64,000 bases of DNA from an uncultured Eubacteriales bacterium (GCA_900079765.1 LT599017.1:3088996-3152995), one strand, 5' to 3'; numbered from the stretch's first letter, positions 23,350-32,654 are shown. Numbers and translations are program-made. The notes: generated by a model from the letters alone, not told the origin.

Positions 23350-24866
23350 TATTCATCACCTCCGGCGATAGTAGCCATGATTTTACTCTGGGTCAAATCG
23401 GAGCCTTTCAGCTCACCCACGACCCTGCGGTCGCGCATAACGATGAGGCGGGAACAAGTGCGCAGCATCTCGTCAATCTCCGAGGAGATAAAGGTGACGC
23501 TCTTGCCCTCGGCGGCCAGTTTCAGTACCAGTTTCTGGATCTCAATTTTGGTGCCGATGTCGATGCCGCGGGTGGGCTCATCGAGGATGAGATACACGGG
23601 GGAGGTCAGCAGCCAGCGGGCCAAAATCACCTTTTGCTGGTTGCCGCCGGAGAGGGACTTGACGGGGGTGTCAGCGGAGGCGGTCTTAATATCCAGGAGC
23701 TTGATGTACTCGTCGGCAAAGGCTTCGGCCTGGGCCCTTGTGAATGGATGGAAGAACCCTTTCATGACCTGGAGGGCCAGAATGATGTTCTCCCGGACCG
23801 AGAGGTCCCCCACAACGCCGTCCTGCTTGCGATCTTCCGGCAGGTAGCCGATGCCGTGTTTCATGGCGTCCAGGGGCTTGGAGATACGTACCGGCTTTCC
23901 GTCCATCATGACCGTACCGCCGGTGGTCTTGTCCGCGCCGAACAGTGCCCGCACGCATTCGCTTCTGCCTGAGCCCAGGAGCCCGGTAAAGCCGTTGACC
24001 TCACCCTTGTGGATGGCAAAATCAAAGGGCTTGATGCCGGCGGAGCTCGCCATCTGCGCCGCCTCGATAACGGGGACGCCGGAGAAGGCCTCGCAGAAAG
24101 CATCCTCTTCGTTCCGAATACCGGAGAGGTCGTCCAACTCCTTGCCCAGCATCTTGGAGACCAGCTGGACCCGAGGCAGGTCCTCAATGACGTACTCACC
24201 CACCAGCCTGCCGTCGCGCAGTACGGTAATGCGGTCGCAAACCTCGTAGACCTGATCGAGGAAGTGGGTGACGAAGATAATGCCCACGCCCTTTGCCTTT
24301 AGTTCCAGCATCAGCTTGAAGAGCTTGGCGACCTCCTGCTCGTCCAGCGAGGAAGTGGGTTCGTCGAGAATCAGAACCTTACAATCCATATCCACGGCCC
24401 GGGCGATGGCAACCAGCTGCTGCACCGCGATGGAACAACTTGCCAGCTGCTGGGTGGGGCTTGCCGGGATACCGAGGGACTTTAGTATCCTCCCCGCGCC
24501 ATCGTTCATAGCCTTCCACTTGGTCAACGCGCCCTTGGTTCTGCCTATGTACATATTTTCTGCCACGGTTAGATTTGGGCAGAGGGTGATTTCCTGATAA
24601 ACGGTGCTGATCCCCACATTCTGCGCATCCTGAGGAGACCTGATGGTCACGGCCTCATCGCTCCCTTTGATATAGATGCTGCCCCCGTCTTTCGGATAAA
24701 CACCCGTGAGTACTTTGATTAGAGTTGATTTTCCCGCTCCGTTTTCGCCCATCAGCGCGTGAATTTCCCCAGCGCGCAGGGTAAAATCCACGTCCTGAAG
24801 CGCACGGACGCCAGGGAAAGATTTGCTGATTCCGTGCAATTCCAATACGGCGCGCTCTTGCATCAT
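23349..24866 (-). CDS. ytfR: sugar ABC transporter ATP-binding protein, YtfR-like (two ATPase domains)
   Basis: 505 residues from the ATG 7 nt after GGAGGG; five extra upstream residues are not favoured. Two nucleotide-binding domains: the first with GENGAGKST, QELVAIARA-type signature variant (QQLVAIARAV) and LILDEPTSS; the second with a degenerate Walker A (GLLGSGRSE), LSGGNQQKVILARW and LILDEPTRGID. This duplicated layout is typical of the RbsA/AraG/YtfR/XylG class. It energises import through the two permeases encoded next. Confidence 0.93.
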   Translation of the reverse strand: MMQERAVLELHGISKSFPGVRALQDVDFTLRAGEIHALMGENGAGKSTLIKVLTGVYPKDGGSIYIKGSDEAVTIRSPQDAQNVGISTVYQEITLCPNLTVAENMYIGRTKGALTKWKAMNDGAGRILKSLGIPASPTQQLASCSIAVQQLVAIARAVDMDCKVLILDEPTSSLDEQEVAKLFKLMLELKAKGVGIIFVTHFLDQVYEVCDRITVLRDGRLVGEYVIEDLPRVQLVSKMLGKELDDLSGIRNEEDAFCEAFSGVPVIEAAQMASSAGIKPFDFAIHKGEVNGFTGLLGSGRSECVRALFGADKTTGGTVMMDGKPVRISKPLDAMKHGIGYLPEDRKQDGVVGDLSVRENIILALQVMKGFFHPFTRAQAEAFADEYIKLLDIKTASADTPVKSLSGGNQQKVILARWLLTSPVYLILDEPTRGIDIGTKIEIQKLVLKLAAEGKSVTFISSEIDEMLRTCSRLIVMRDRRVVGELKGSDLTQSKIMATIAGGDE

Positions 24867-25002
24867 TGCTTTGCCCTCCATTCAAGGCTGAAATATTTCC
24901 AAAGGAAAGGCACACGGCGCGAATACACGGATACGTCATCCATATAATCCGCACCGCGTGCCTGACCGATCATTAGATAACCAGATTCAGGAGCTCAGGA
25001 AC

Positions 25003-26040
25003 TTATATGCCGTAGTTGTTTACGTCTTCCTGAGTAATGGTGGTCGCGTCAAAGCCCTTCTCCTGCATGATGACGACCTTCTCGGCAGGAGCAGTGCCGT
25101 TCTCCAGGCCCTTGATGATGTCATTGATGTAAGAGGCCTGGAACGGGTTGCACTGACCGTCGTAGTTCCAGTTGCCGGCCAGGAGCTCCTCGAGAGCCCA
25201 CTTGTTGCAGTCAAAGCCCATGATGATGACGTCGCCATTCACACCGTGGGAGATGTTTGCCTTGTCAAGCGCTGCTACAGCGCCCTTAGCCATGTCGTCG
25301 TTCTCGGCGTAAATCACATTAAAGTCCTTGCCGGAATCGATGACAGCCTGTACAATCTGCTGGGCGGTCTCGGCATTCCATTCGGCGGTCTGTTGGGTGA
25401 CTAAGTTCCAGGCGCTGTCGGCGGCTACCTTCTCGTCCAGAGCGCCGGTGCGGCCAATCTGCGCGGCTGAGCCCATCACGCCCTGAATGTGGATGATATT
25501 GTAGACATCCTTATTCTGAGAGGCCAGCCAGTTCACAGCTGTTGACCCCTCAAGCGCCATGTCGGAGACGATAGAGGCCTCGTACAGGCTGGCGTCTGCG
25601 TCAATGGTGCGGTCAAACAGGATGACCCGGATGCCGGCGGACTGTGCATCCTTCAGGACGGAATCCCAGCCGGAAGTGCCGGCGGCCGAGATGAGCAGAT
25701 AGTCGACCTCGTCTTGGATGAACTTCTGCGCCGCGGCAATCTGCTCGTCGTTTTTCAGGCTGTAGGCGAAAGAGGCGTCGTAGCCGTTCTCTTTGGTAAA
25801 GGTCGCCTTCATGTCCTTATCGTTGGCGGTGCGGTAGCCGGACTCATTGGGGTCGTTGTTGATGATGCCGACCTTGATCAACTTGTCGCCGTCATTGGTG
25901 GCCGGAGGAACAGTGGACGGGGTGTTGGAGGTTGAGGGGCTGGGAGCTGAGGGGCTGGGGGTTCCCCCGGTGCTACATGCGGTGAGAGGCAGAATCGTGC
26001 AGAGAGACAGCGCCAGAACCAAAGCAAAGATTTTTTTCAT
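25003..26040 (-). CDS. ytfQ: sugar-binding lipoprotein, YtfQ-like
   Basis: 345 residues from the ATG at complement 26038-26040 (GGAG 8 nt upstream; an in-frame GTG 9 nt earlier is not favoured). Lipoprotein signal ends LPLTAC (C22), then a Ser/Pro/Thr-rich linker. The periplasmic-binding-protein fold contains NESGYRTAN, AAGTSGWDSVLKDA and ILFDRTIDADASLY, a pattern I know from E. coli YtfQ, which binds galactofuranose. First gene of the arabinose operon, 97 nt from a consensus promoter. A 136-nt gap, without a clear terminator, separates it from the ATPase gene. Confidence 0.88.
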   Translation of the reverse strand: MKKIFALVLALSLCTILPLTACSTGGTPSPSAPSPSTSNTPSTVPPATNDGDKLIKVGIINNDPNESGYRTANDKDMKATFTKENGYDASFAYSLKNDEQIAAAQKFIQDEVDYLLISAAGTSGWDSVLKDAQSAGIRVILFDRTIDADASLYEASIVSDMALEGSTAVNWLASQNKDVYNIIHIQGVMGSAAQIGRTGALDEKVAADSAWNLVTQQTAEWNAETAQQIVQAVIDSGKDFNVIYAENDDMAKGAVAALDKANISHGVNGDVIIMGFDCNKWALEELLAGNWNYDGQCNPFQASYINDIIKGLENGTAPAEKVVIMQEKGFDATTITQEDVNNYGI

Positions 26041-26136
26041 TTCAGCCACTCCATTTCTAAATTTCGATTTTACGTACCACCGACTTGGCGGCCTCCCCGC
26101 GTCCGGTTCAACCTCCGGGCCGGTTTCCTTGCTTGA

Positions 26137-26165
26137 AGTATAGCCCCAGAAAATATTGCTGTCAA
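26137..26165 (-). promoter_or_regulatory. sigma-A promoter of the arabinose operon
   Basis: TTGACA (complement 26160-26165), 17 bp, TATACT (complement 26137-26142): a near-perfect consensus. The predicted leader is about 90 nt. Confidence 0.92.
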
Positions 26166-26167
26166 TG

Positions 26168-26184
26168 ATTTGTATGGTATAAAT
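26168..26184. promoter_or_regulatory. AraR-type operator touching the -35 box
   Basis: ATTTGTATGGTATAAAT, two bases upstream of the arabinose-operon -35. The outer halves ATTTGTA/TATAAAT are inverted repeats with one mismatch and resemble the Bacillus AraR half-site ATTTGTAC. Confidence 0.65.
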
Positions 26185-26206
26185 ATTATTTTCATAGCAA
26201 AATACA

Positions 26207-26247
26207 ATACAAATTCAGCTCCATTAATTGAACCAAAAAATACAAAT
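26207..26247. promoter_or_regulatory. two further AraR-type half-sites
   Basis: ATACAAAT occurs at 26207-26214 and again at 26240-26247, 33 bp apart (three helical turns), both in the same orientation and both the complement of the ATTTGTAT seen at 26168 and 26552. This supports cooperative binding or looping by the repressor. Confidence 0.5.
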
Positions 26248-26551
26248 CAATAATCACGTTAAAATAGTTTCAAATATTTTTCGTTTTATATTAAAAACTC
26301 AACTATTCTGCTAATATAACGTGACTACTCTCTTGAATTTTCTGCAATATTCTTTGGTCAATTTAAACAATTAAGTTGTGAGAACGCCTCGTCGTTATGG
26401 TAATATCAAAAAATCTGTTCCAGATTTTTTTGCTGAAAAAGTTTTTTAGATATTTTTAGAGGGAGAACCTACAGACTTGTCCTAATTTGTTGCGTGATGT
26501 CAATGCGTATCAATTTGGCTTTTTTTAAATATTATTGTGTCAAAACGCAAA
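26248..26551. other. A+T-rich intergenic stretch
   Basis: About 300 nt of markedly A+T-rich sequence between the divergent arabinose operon and its regulator. I see no gene. Several T-runs and short inverted repeats are present but none is convincing. Confidence 0.55.
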
Positions 26552-26593
26552 ATTTGTATTGAATTTATCTGCCGAATTTGATATGGTATAAAG
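26552..26593 (+). promoter_or_regulatory. promoter and operator of the araR gene
   Basis: TTGAAT (26559-26564), 17 bp, TATGGT (26582-26587). ATTTGTAT at 26552-26559 overlaps the -35, and a second copy of the TATGGTATAAA element (26582-26592) covers the -10. Repressor binding here would give autorepression. Confidence 0.65.
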
Positions 26594-26613
26594 AAGAACA
26601 GGAGTGAACGCCT

Positions 26614-27687
26614 ATGGCATCGAAATATCAGGAACTGGCGGACCTGCTACGGGGCCGTATTCTATCCGGCGAATATGTCCCGCTGCAGCAGCTCCCCACC
26701 GAGCAGGCGCTGCGCGACAGCTATCAGGTCAGTCGCCAGACAGTTCGACAGGCCCTGGCCGTCCTGGCCGCTGACGGGCTTATTGAAAAGCGGCAAGGCA
26801 GCGGGTCCCGTGTGCGGGATCGTAGTCAGCCTGCAGCTCGTCTCCAGCGTACGGTTGCGGTCATCACCACTTATATCAGCGACTACATCTTCCCCAGCAT
26901 TCTAAGGGAAGCAGAGAATACGCTCTCCCAGGAAAATTGCAATATGCTTCTCTATGCCACGCAAAATCAGTTGGTTAATGAACGCAAGGTATTACAGACG
27001 CTTCTCTCCCTCCCCATGCTGGATGGCGTGCTGGTAGAGGGCACCAAGACCGCCCTGCCCAACCCTAACCTGGATCTCTATCAGGAGCTTCTGCGCCGGA
27101 AGATACCCCTGGTATTTATGAACGGCAACTACCAAGAGCTTACCGGCGTGGTGAGCGTGCTGGACGACAACTACAACGGCGGATATATGCTGGTCAAATA
27201 CCTTTACGGCAAGGGGCATACCCGCATAGCGGGTATCTTCAAAAGCGATGATGTGCAGGGACATCAGCGCTACGCGGGCTATGCCGCGGCCATGCGTGAT
27301 TTTGGCCTTTCCATGGAGGATGCCAATCTCTACTGGTACAACACCGAGGCCAAGGCGTCCATCACCTCCCTTACCCATGGCTGTCCGCAGGAAGTCCTGA
27401 ATGCGCTCAAGGGCTGCACTGCCGTGGTCTGCTACAATGATGAGGTGGCTGGCGCCCTGATTGGCACGCTGCGGCAGCAATGTGTCAAAATCCCCGATGA
27501 ACTTGCGGTGGTCAGCTTTGATAATAGCCAATACAGCGACCTAGCTCCCATGCGCATCACCTCGCTTACCCACGGGGAGCATAATGTAGGGCGTATTGCA
27601 GCAGAGAGCCTGCTCAAATGCCTAAACCACGAGCCTTGTCAGTCCCAGATGGCTCCATGGGAATTGGTGGAGAAGCAGAGCAGCTAA
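26614..27687 (+). CDS. araR: GntR/LacI-type arabinose repressor
   Basis: 357 residues. An N-terminal GntR winged helix (1-70; LPTEQALRDSYQVSRQTVRQAL) is joined to a LacI-type ligand-binding domain (from about 75; VYGKGHTRIAGIFKSDDVQGHQRYAGY, AVVCYNDEVA). This hybrid layout is that of Bacillus AraR, which is released from DNA by L-arabinose. It is divergent from the arabinose operon. AGGAG lies 9 nt before the ATG. Confidence 0.93.
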   Translation: MASKYQELADLLRGRILSGEYVPLQQLPTEQALRDSYQVSRQTVRQALAVLAADGLIEKRQGSGSRVRDRSQPAARLQRTVAVITTYISDYIFPSILREAENTLSQENCNMLLYATQNQLVNERKVLQTLLSLPMLDGVLVEGTKTALPNPNLDLYQELLRRKIPLVFMNGNYQELTGVVSVLDDNYNGGYMLVKYLYGKGHTRIAGIFKSDDVQGHQRYAGYAAAMRDFGLSMEDANLYWYNTEAKASITSLTHGCPQEVLNALKGCTAVVCYNDEVAGALIGTLRQQCVKIPDELAVVSFDNSQYSDLAPMRITSLTHGEHNVGRIAAESLLKCLNHEPCQSQMAPWELVEKQSS

Positions 27688-27808
27688 CCGTCTGCCAAAT
27701 AAATGTGCATTTACCTGCACCTCTTCTGCAAAATGATATTACAGAAAGAGAGTGCGTTCCGCTGCCATCTTATGAGTTTAAAAAGGACGAGGCAGAGAAA
27801 ACAAAAAA

Positions 27809-27845
27809 CGGCTGATCCACCCCAAGCTTTGGGGTCGGGCAGCCG
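27809..27845 (+). terminator. terminator after araR
   Basis: CGGCTG / CAGCCG outer stem with an inner CACCCCAAG / CTTTGGGGT-type stem, followed by CCTTTTTG. Confidence 0.88.
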
Positions 27846-27853
27846 CCTTTTTG

Positions 27854-28010
27854 TTACAATACATTTGGAGAGCAGGATACTAAGTACTCCCGAACAGCCA
27901 CCCATGACAGATATCCAAACCTTTCCGAAAAAATTGACCGAACTACTGCCTTCAAAAACCAATGTGTTAGTAGAGTGTTAGAAAGGCCACAACAAGTCCT
28001 GTAAAAAAAT
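27854..28010. other. short gap beside the tRNA pair, no gene
   Basis: Small open frames on both strands lack ribosome sites. The plus-strand fragments look like decayed coding sequence next to a tRNA gene, but I cannot name a family. Confidence 0.4.
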
Positions 28011-28046
28011 AAAAGCACCGTATTTCTTCCGAAATACGGTGCTTTT
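28011..28046 (-). terminator. terminator of the tRNA operon
   Basis: A 16-bp perfect stem AAAAGCACCGTATTTC / GAAATACGGTGCTTTT with loop TTCC, two bases past the CCA of tRNA-fMet, with A/T-rich flanks. Confidence 0.95.
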
Positions 28047-28047
28047 C

Positions 28048-28124
<77 letters not shown>

Positions 28125-28147
28125 ATACTGACGCGTTATTAAAAATC

Positions 28148-28234
28148 TGGTGCCGGAGACCGGGGTCGAACCGGCACGTTCTTGCGAACACGGGATTTTA
28201 AGTCCCGGGCGTCTGCCAATTCCGCCACTCCGGC
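28148..28234 (-). tRNA. tRNA-Leu (TAA)
   Basis: 87 nt with the long variable arm of class II tRNAs (GTGTTCGCAAGAACG) and encoded CCA. The acceptor stem is GCCGGAG/CTCCGGC and the anticodon loop reads CUUAAAA, giving anticodon UAA. Confidence 0.97.
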
Positions 28235-28273
28235 ATTTGCACTCCAGCGTGCCATTCCTTGAGGTGCTTTAAT

Positions 28274-28302
28274 AGAATACCACATACCGCCCCCCTTGTC
28301 AA
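28274..28302 (-). promoter_or_regulatory. promoter of the tRNA-Leu/tRNA-fMet operon
   Basis: TTGACA (complement 28297-28302), 17 bp, TATTCT (complement 28274-28279), about 40 nt before tRNA-Leu. Confidence 0.88.
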
Positions 28303-28412
28303 CCCTCCGAGCAAAAAACTATCTTTTGCTTTGCGCCAAAATTCTCGCACATGCTTCACGCCCACCGGCATATACTAATTTGTACATCACTTCCCCCGAG
28401 AGGAGGCATATC

Positions 28413-28487
28413 ATGCCAGAAGAAAAGCAGGACGTAGACGACCTGATTTTCCCCGGCGAGATCGTCCAGCCCGTCAGCGACCGCTGA
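28413..28487 (+). CDS. 24-residue acidic peptide
   Basis: ATG at 28413 with GAGGAGG 6 nt upstream, a strong site. The peptide is acidic (starts MPEEKQDVDDL) with a central IFPGEIVQP and ends SDR. A strong intrinsic terminator overlaps the stop codon, and a TATACT -10-like box lies at 28371-28376, so promoter, ribosome site, frame and terminator are all in place. It matches no family I know. No signal peptide or membrane segment. Confidence 0.6.
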   Translation: MPEEKQDVDDLIFPGEIVQPVSDR

Positions 28488-28516
28488 AAGGCAGCTCCGG
28501 TCAGGAGCTGCCTTTC
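28486..28516. terminator. bidirectional terminator between convergent genes
   Basis: A 13-bp perfect stem GAAAGGCAGCTCC / GGAGCTGCCTTTC. It follows the peptide gene on the plus strand and overlaps the last codons of the oxidoreductase gene on the minus strand. Confidence 0.85.
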
Positions 28517-29943
28517 AAATTTTCCTGAGCTGGATTATCCAGGAGTGCACCGGTATAATCGAAACGGGAGCCGTGGCAAGGGCAATCCCAGCTTTTCTCG
28601 TCGCTGTTCCACTCCAGCTGGCAGCCCAAGTGAGGGCAGCAGACTGAGACCGCGTATACCTTCCTTTCCTCGTCCTTGTAGACGCCTGCCTTTACTCCAT
28701 CACAGTCCACGATGCCGCCATGACCCGGGGGCAGCTCATCCAGAGCGGCCTGAGGCGGGGCGAAAGCTGACCGGGCAAGGCTCTTCACAGTCTTCCCCCC
28801 ATCGGTCCAGAGGTTTTTAGCGGAGGACGCCAGATGGAAACGGTGGGGTGCAAAGACCTGGCCGTCCGGGTCCTCCCTGCCGGTGATGAGGCCGCAGAGA
28901 ATGGAGGCCGCCGTCATGGAGCTGGTCATACCCCACTTCTGAAAGCCTGTGGCCACATACCAGTTGGGGGCCGAAGGGGAGAATTGGCCGATATAGGGCA
29001 CGCCGTCCAGGGGCATGCAATCCTGGGCCGACCAGCGGGCCGCCTCCCGCGCTTGGGGCCAGTATGTTTTGGCCGCCTGGCGCAGCAGATCGTACCTGCC
29101 GCCAGCGGAGTTCTCCCCAGTACGGTGGCCCCCGCCGCCCAGCAGGAGGAGTTCGCCGCTGGTGCGGAGAGAGAGCCCTCCCTCGTCCACACCCAAATAC
29201 ATTCCGTCCAGCGGTTGGGCGTTTTCCAGTGCCAGCACATAGCTGCGCTCCTGGTGCAGTCTCAGGAAGTAATACCCCGGCATATTCACAAAGGGGAAAT
29301 GGGTGGCAAAGACGATGTGTTTGGCTTTCACTTTGCCCTTGTCGGTAACAACGGTGTCCCCCTCCACCTTAATGGCCCGCGTCCCCTCGTATACCGTCAG
29401 GTCCCGGGCAATATGCTCCAGAAATTTTAGCGGATGAAACTGGGCCTGTCCTGCAAACCGTACCGCCCCCTTCACCGGGAAGGGGAGCTCGGTGTCGGTG
29501 GTAAATTTGGCGTCGATGCCCAGCCGCCATGCGGCGTGGGCCTCCTCTTGCAGGAGCTCTCCACCTGCGGTAGAGTAGAGGCAGGCGGGGCGCTCCTCCC
29601 ACTGGCAGTCGATGTTCTTCTCCTCAACGAGCGTCCGAAAGGCAGCAACGGCGCGCTGGTTGGCCCGTGCGTATTGTCCTGCTCCCTCTTCCCCCAGCTC
29701 TCGGATCAGTTTCTGGTATAGAAGGCCATGCTGGCTGGTAACCTTTGCGGTGGTATTCCCGGTTTGACCGCTCCCCAGCCGGTTTGCCTCCAGTAGGACC
29801 GTTTCTACGCCCCGCTCCTGGAGAAAGTAGGCGGTCAGCACTCCCGCAAGCCCGCCTCCGAGGACGGCGGTTTCCGCCTCTACGTCCCCTTCCAGCGCGG
29901 GCCTGGACTCAATCTCCGTTGTCGTCCGCCAAATGGAATTCAT
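28501..29943 (-). CDS. FAD-dependent oxidoreductase with C-terminal Rieske domain
   Basis: 480 residues from the ATG at complement 29941-29943, chosen for its GGAGG 8 nt upstream; a longer frame has no such site. N-terminal DAO-type FAD fold (AVLGGGLAGVLTAYFLQERG, then the LLEAN strand end), and a C-terminal 2Fe-2S Rieske domain with CPHLGCQL and CPCHGSRFD supplying two Cys and two His ligands. Such fusions act on amines or aldehydes with electrons leaving through the cluster; the substrate is unknown. Single gene. Confidence 0.92.
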   Translation of the reverse strand: MNSIWRTTTEIESRPALEGDVEAETAVLGGGLAGVLTAYFLQERGVETVLLEANRLGSGQTGNTTAKVTSQHGLLYQKLIRELGEEGAGQYARANQRAVAAFRTLVEEKNIDCQWEERPACLYSTAGGELLQEEAHAAWRLGIDAKFTTDTELPFPVKGAVRFAGQAQFHPLKFLEHIARDLTVYEGTRAIKVEGDTVVTDKGKVKAKHIVFATHFPFVNMPGYYFLRLHQERSYVLALENAQPLDGMYLGVDEGGLSLRTSGELLLLGGGGHRTGENSAGGRYDLLRQAAKTYWPQAREAARWSAQDCMPLDGVPYIGQFSPSAPNWYVATGFQKWGMTSSMTAASILCGLITGREDPDGQVFAPHRFHLASSAKNLWTDGGKTVKSLARSAFAPPQAALDELPPGHGGIVDCDGVKAGVYKDEERKVYAVSVCCPHLGCQLEWNSDEKSWDCPCHGSRFDYTGALLDNPAQENLKGSS

Positions 29944-29996
29944 GCGCATCACCTCCCACATAGCATTTGCAATTGGGTGGTAAATTAGTAAAAAAA

Positions 29997-30025
29997 GAGC
30001 CCCATGAGTGATACTCATGGGGCTC
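29997..30025. terminator. terminator of the ribosomal protein operon
   Basis: A 13-bp perfect stem GAGCCCCATGAGT / ACTCATGGGGCTC just after the rplQ stop, with a T run on the minus-strand side (complement 29990-29996). Confidence 0.95.
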
Positions 30026-30037
30026 TTGATTTTGTGC

Positions 30038-30379
30038 TTACACGAGCTGGACGATGGCCATCTCGGCGGCATCGCCGCGGCGGGGGCCAATCTTCACGAC
30101 GCGGGTATATCCACCGTCGCGGGTGGCATACTTGGTGCCAATCTCGCTGAACAGCTTTTTCGCCACGTCTTCCTTCGTGATATAGGACAGCGCCTGACGA
30201 TAGGCAGCCATGTCGTTCTTCTTCGCCAGAGTAATCATCTTCTCGGCGATGGGAGCCACTTCCTTGGCACGTGAGAGGGTGGTCTTGATCTGACCGTTCT
30301 CCAGCAGGTAGGTGGTCATGGCGCGGAGCATGGCGCGGCGCTGATCAGAGCGGCGGCCGAGTCTACGGTAACCGGACAT
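30038..30379 (-). CDS. rplQ: 50S ribosomal protein L17
   Basis: 113 residues beginning [19 protein letters not shown], the L17 signature. The start is the ATG at complement 30377-30379 with GGAG 8 nt upstream; an in-frame GTG nine bases earlier is rejected. Binds 23S rRNA near the exit side of the large subunit. Last gene of the cluster, 137 nt after rpoA, with a terminator right behind it. Confidence 0.98.
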   Translation of the reverse strand: MSGYRRLGRRSDQRRAMLRAMTTYLLENGQIKTTLSRAKEVAPIAEKMITLAKKNDMAAYRQALSYITKEDVAKKLFSEIGTKYATRDGGYTRVVKIGPRRGDAAEMAIVQLV

Positions 30380-30516
30380 TTTGAGCACTCCTTAAATGTT
30401 TCGCACAAGCGAAATCCTATTTGAATTCGTCCCGGAGAATCCCTTCTCCCGGCCAGGGCGCATTGTGGAGTCGGGGGAGGACGTTACATGTCCCCCGGCC
30501 CGCCCGGGCCATATGC

Positions 30517-31464
30517 TTAGTTTTCGTCGCTGGCGAGACCCAGTCCCATCATGGCCAGCTTGTTCATAACCTCTTCCAGGCTCTTGCGGCCCAGGTTGCG
30601 CACCTTCATCATCTCGTCCTCGGTCTTGGAGATCAAATCCTCGACGGTGTTGATGTTGGCGCGCTTGAGGCAGTTAAAGCTGCGGACCGAAAGGTCCAGC
30701 TCCTCGATGGTGAGCTCCAGCACCTTATCCCGCTGAGCCTCGGCCTTTTCTACCACCGTGGACTTGTTGCCCATGGTCTCAGAGAGGTCGGTGAAGAGCA
30801 GGAAGTGGTCGCACAGAATGCGGGCACCCAGGCTCACCGCGTCGCGGGCGGTGATCGTGCCGTTGGTCCACACCTCTAAGGTCAACTTGTCAAAGTCGGT
30901 GAGATCCCGAACGCGGGTGTTCTCCACCGTGTAGTTGACCTTGCTGACGGGAGTATAGACGCTGTCCACGGGGATAACGCCGATGATGCTCTGGGCGGGC
31001 TTGTTCCGGTCTGCGGGCACATAGCCACGACCGTGGGCCAGAGTCAGCTCCATGTTGAGGCTGGCGTCGGGGCCCAAGGTGGCGATATGGAGGTCGGGAT
31101 TGAGAATCTCAACCTCGCCGTCTGCCTTGATGTCGCCGGCGGTGACTTCGCCTTCGCCGCTCATCTCGATATAGACAGTCTTCACTCCGTCGCTGTGTAG
31201 CTTGGCGACAATGCTCTTGACGTTGAGGACGATCTCGGTCACGTCCTCTTTAATGCCGGGAATCGTGGAAAACTCGTGCTGGACGCCGGCAATCTTGATA
31301 GAAGTCACCGCCGTACCGGGCAGGCTGGAGAGCAGAATGCGGCGCAGGGAGTTGCCCAGCGTGGTGCCGTAGCCGCGCTCCAGAGGCTCTACTACATACT
31401 TGCCGTAGAAGCCGTCGCCGGGGCTTTCCACACATTCGATGCGGGGTTTTTCGATTTCTACCAT
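30517..31464 (-). CDS. rpoA: RNA polymerase alpha subunit
   Basis: 315 residues. The N-terminal dimerisation domain includes [25 protein letters not shown]. The C-terminal domain (from about 245) includes [19 protein letters not shown], which contacts UP elements and regulators. Length equals the Bacillus protein. The AAGGAGGG site is 9 nt before the ATG. A 126-nt gap with a GC-rich hairpin (about 31481-31508) separates it from rpsD. Confidence 0.99.
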   Translation of the reverse strand: MVEIEKPRIECVESPGDGFYGKYVVEPLERGYGTTLGNSLRRILLSSLPGTAVTSIKIAGVQHEFSTIPGIKEDVTEIVLNVKSIVAKLHSDGVKTVYIEMSGEGEVTAGDIKADGEVEILNPDLHIATLGPDASLNMELTLAHGRGYVPADRNKPAQSIIGVIPVDSVYTPVSKVNYTVENTRVRDLTDFDKLTLEVWTNGTITARDAVSLGARILCDHFLLFTDLSETMGNKSTVVEKAEAQRDKVLELTIEELDLSVRSFNCLKRANINTVEDLISKTEDEMMKVRNLGRKSLEEVMNKLAMMGLGLASDEN

Positions 31465-31590
31465 GTGTTACCCTCCTTTTCGCGGCGGCGGGTGGGTTGG
31501 CCCGCCGCGTGGTGATGGTAGTTGTGGCGAGGGTATCGCCCACACGCGGCCCTCCAGGCTGGCCGGAGGTGCCGGATGCGGGCTTCTGCC

Positions 31591-32220
31591 TTACTTGGAG
31601 TACAGCTCGACGATGAGGTGCTCCTCAATGGGCAGGTCGATGTCCTCACGGGCGGGCGCCGCCACCACTTTAGCAGTGAGGGTGTTCTTGTCAAAGTCCA
31701 GCCACTTGGGCGCGGTACGGGAGGCATTCGCCTCCAAAGAGGCCTTGAACTTGTCGAGGCTCCGGCTGGAGTCCTTCAGGGTGATGGTCTGGCCGGGCTT
31801 CACCAGATAGGAGGGAATGTCGGTCTTGTGGCCATCCACCAGGAAGTGGCCGTGACCGACCAGCTGGCGGGCCTCAGGACGGCTCATAGCGAAGCCGAGG
31901 CGATAGACCACGTTATCGAGGCGGGACTCCAGAATGCTCAGGAGGTTCTCGCCAGTCACGCCCTTGGTGGACGCGGCCATCTCGTAGTACTTGGCGAACT
32001 GGCTCTCCAGGACGCCGTAGTAGCGGCGGGCCTTCTGCTTCTCACGAAGCTGCATGCCATACTCGGAGAGTTTCTTATTGCGGGCCTGGCCGTGCTGGCC
32101 AGGGGCAAAGGGGCGGCGGTCAATCGCGCACTTGTCGCTGTAGCAGCGGTCGCCCTTGAGGAAGAGCTTCTGGCCCTCCCGGCGGCACTGACGGCAGACC
32201 GCATCGGTATATCTTGCCAT
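31591..32220 (-). CDS. rpsD: 30S ribosomal protein S4
   Basis: 209 residues. The N-terminal zinc-finger form is kept: [18 protein letters not shown] then C seven residues later. The S4 RNA-binding domain has [28 protein letters not shown]4 nucleates assembly of the small subunit. In Bacillus rpsD lies elsewhere; here it is inside the alpha operon, as in many Clostridia. Confidence 0.99.
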   Translation of the reverse strand: MARYTDAVCRQCRREGQKLFLKGDRCYSDKCAIDRRPFAPGQHGQARNKKLSEYGMQLREKQKARRYYGVLESQFAKYYEMAASTKGVTGENLLSILESRLDNVVYRLGFAMSRPEARQLVGHGHFLVDGHKTDIPSYLVKPGQTITLKDSSRSLDKFKASLEANASRTAPKWLDFDKNTLTAKVVAAPAREDIDLPIEEHLIVELYSK

Positions 32221-32240
32221 AAATCTTTCTCCTCCTTCTG

Positions 32241-32642
32241 TTAGACGCGGCGGCGCTTGGGCGGGCGGCAGCCGTTGTGGGGAACGGGAGTCACGTCCTT
32301 AATGAGGGTGACCTCCAGGCCCACAGCCTGCAGCGCGCGGATTGCAGCCTCACGGCCGGCGCCGGGCCCCTTCACGAAGACCTCGACGGTCTTCAGTCCG
32401 TGCTCCATAGCAGCCTTGGCAGCCGTCTCAGCGGCGGTCTGGGCGGCAAAGGGAGTGGACTTACGGGAGCCGCGGAAACCGAGGCCGCCGGAGGAGGCCC
32501 AGCTAAGGGCATTGCCGTTGGCGTCGGTCACGGTGACCATGGTGTTGTTGAAAGAGGAGCGGATATGCACGGCACCCTTTTCAATGTTCTTCTTTTCGCG
32601 GCGCTTACGCACCACTTTCTTGCCTTTCGCAGCAGTAGCCAT
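32241..32642 (-). CDS. rpsK: 30S ribosomal protein S11
   Basis: 133 residues with [20 protein letters not shown] and [14 protein letters not shown], both typical. The basic N-terminus ([14 protein letters not shown]) contacts 16S rRNA. S11 forms part of the platform and the mRNA exit. It ends in CRPPKRRRV as usual. It follows rpsM by 12 nt. Confidence 0.99.
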   Translation of the reverse strand: MATAAKGKKVVRKRREKKNIEKGAVHIRSSFNNTMVTVTDANGNALSWASSGGLGFRGSRKSTPFAAQTAAETAAKAAMEHGLKTVEVFVKGPGAGREAAIRALQAVGLEVTLIKDVTPVPHNGCRPPKRRRV

Positions 32643-32654
32643 GTGTATCCCTCC

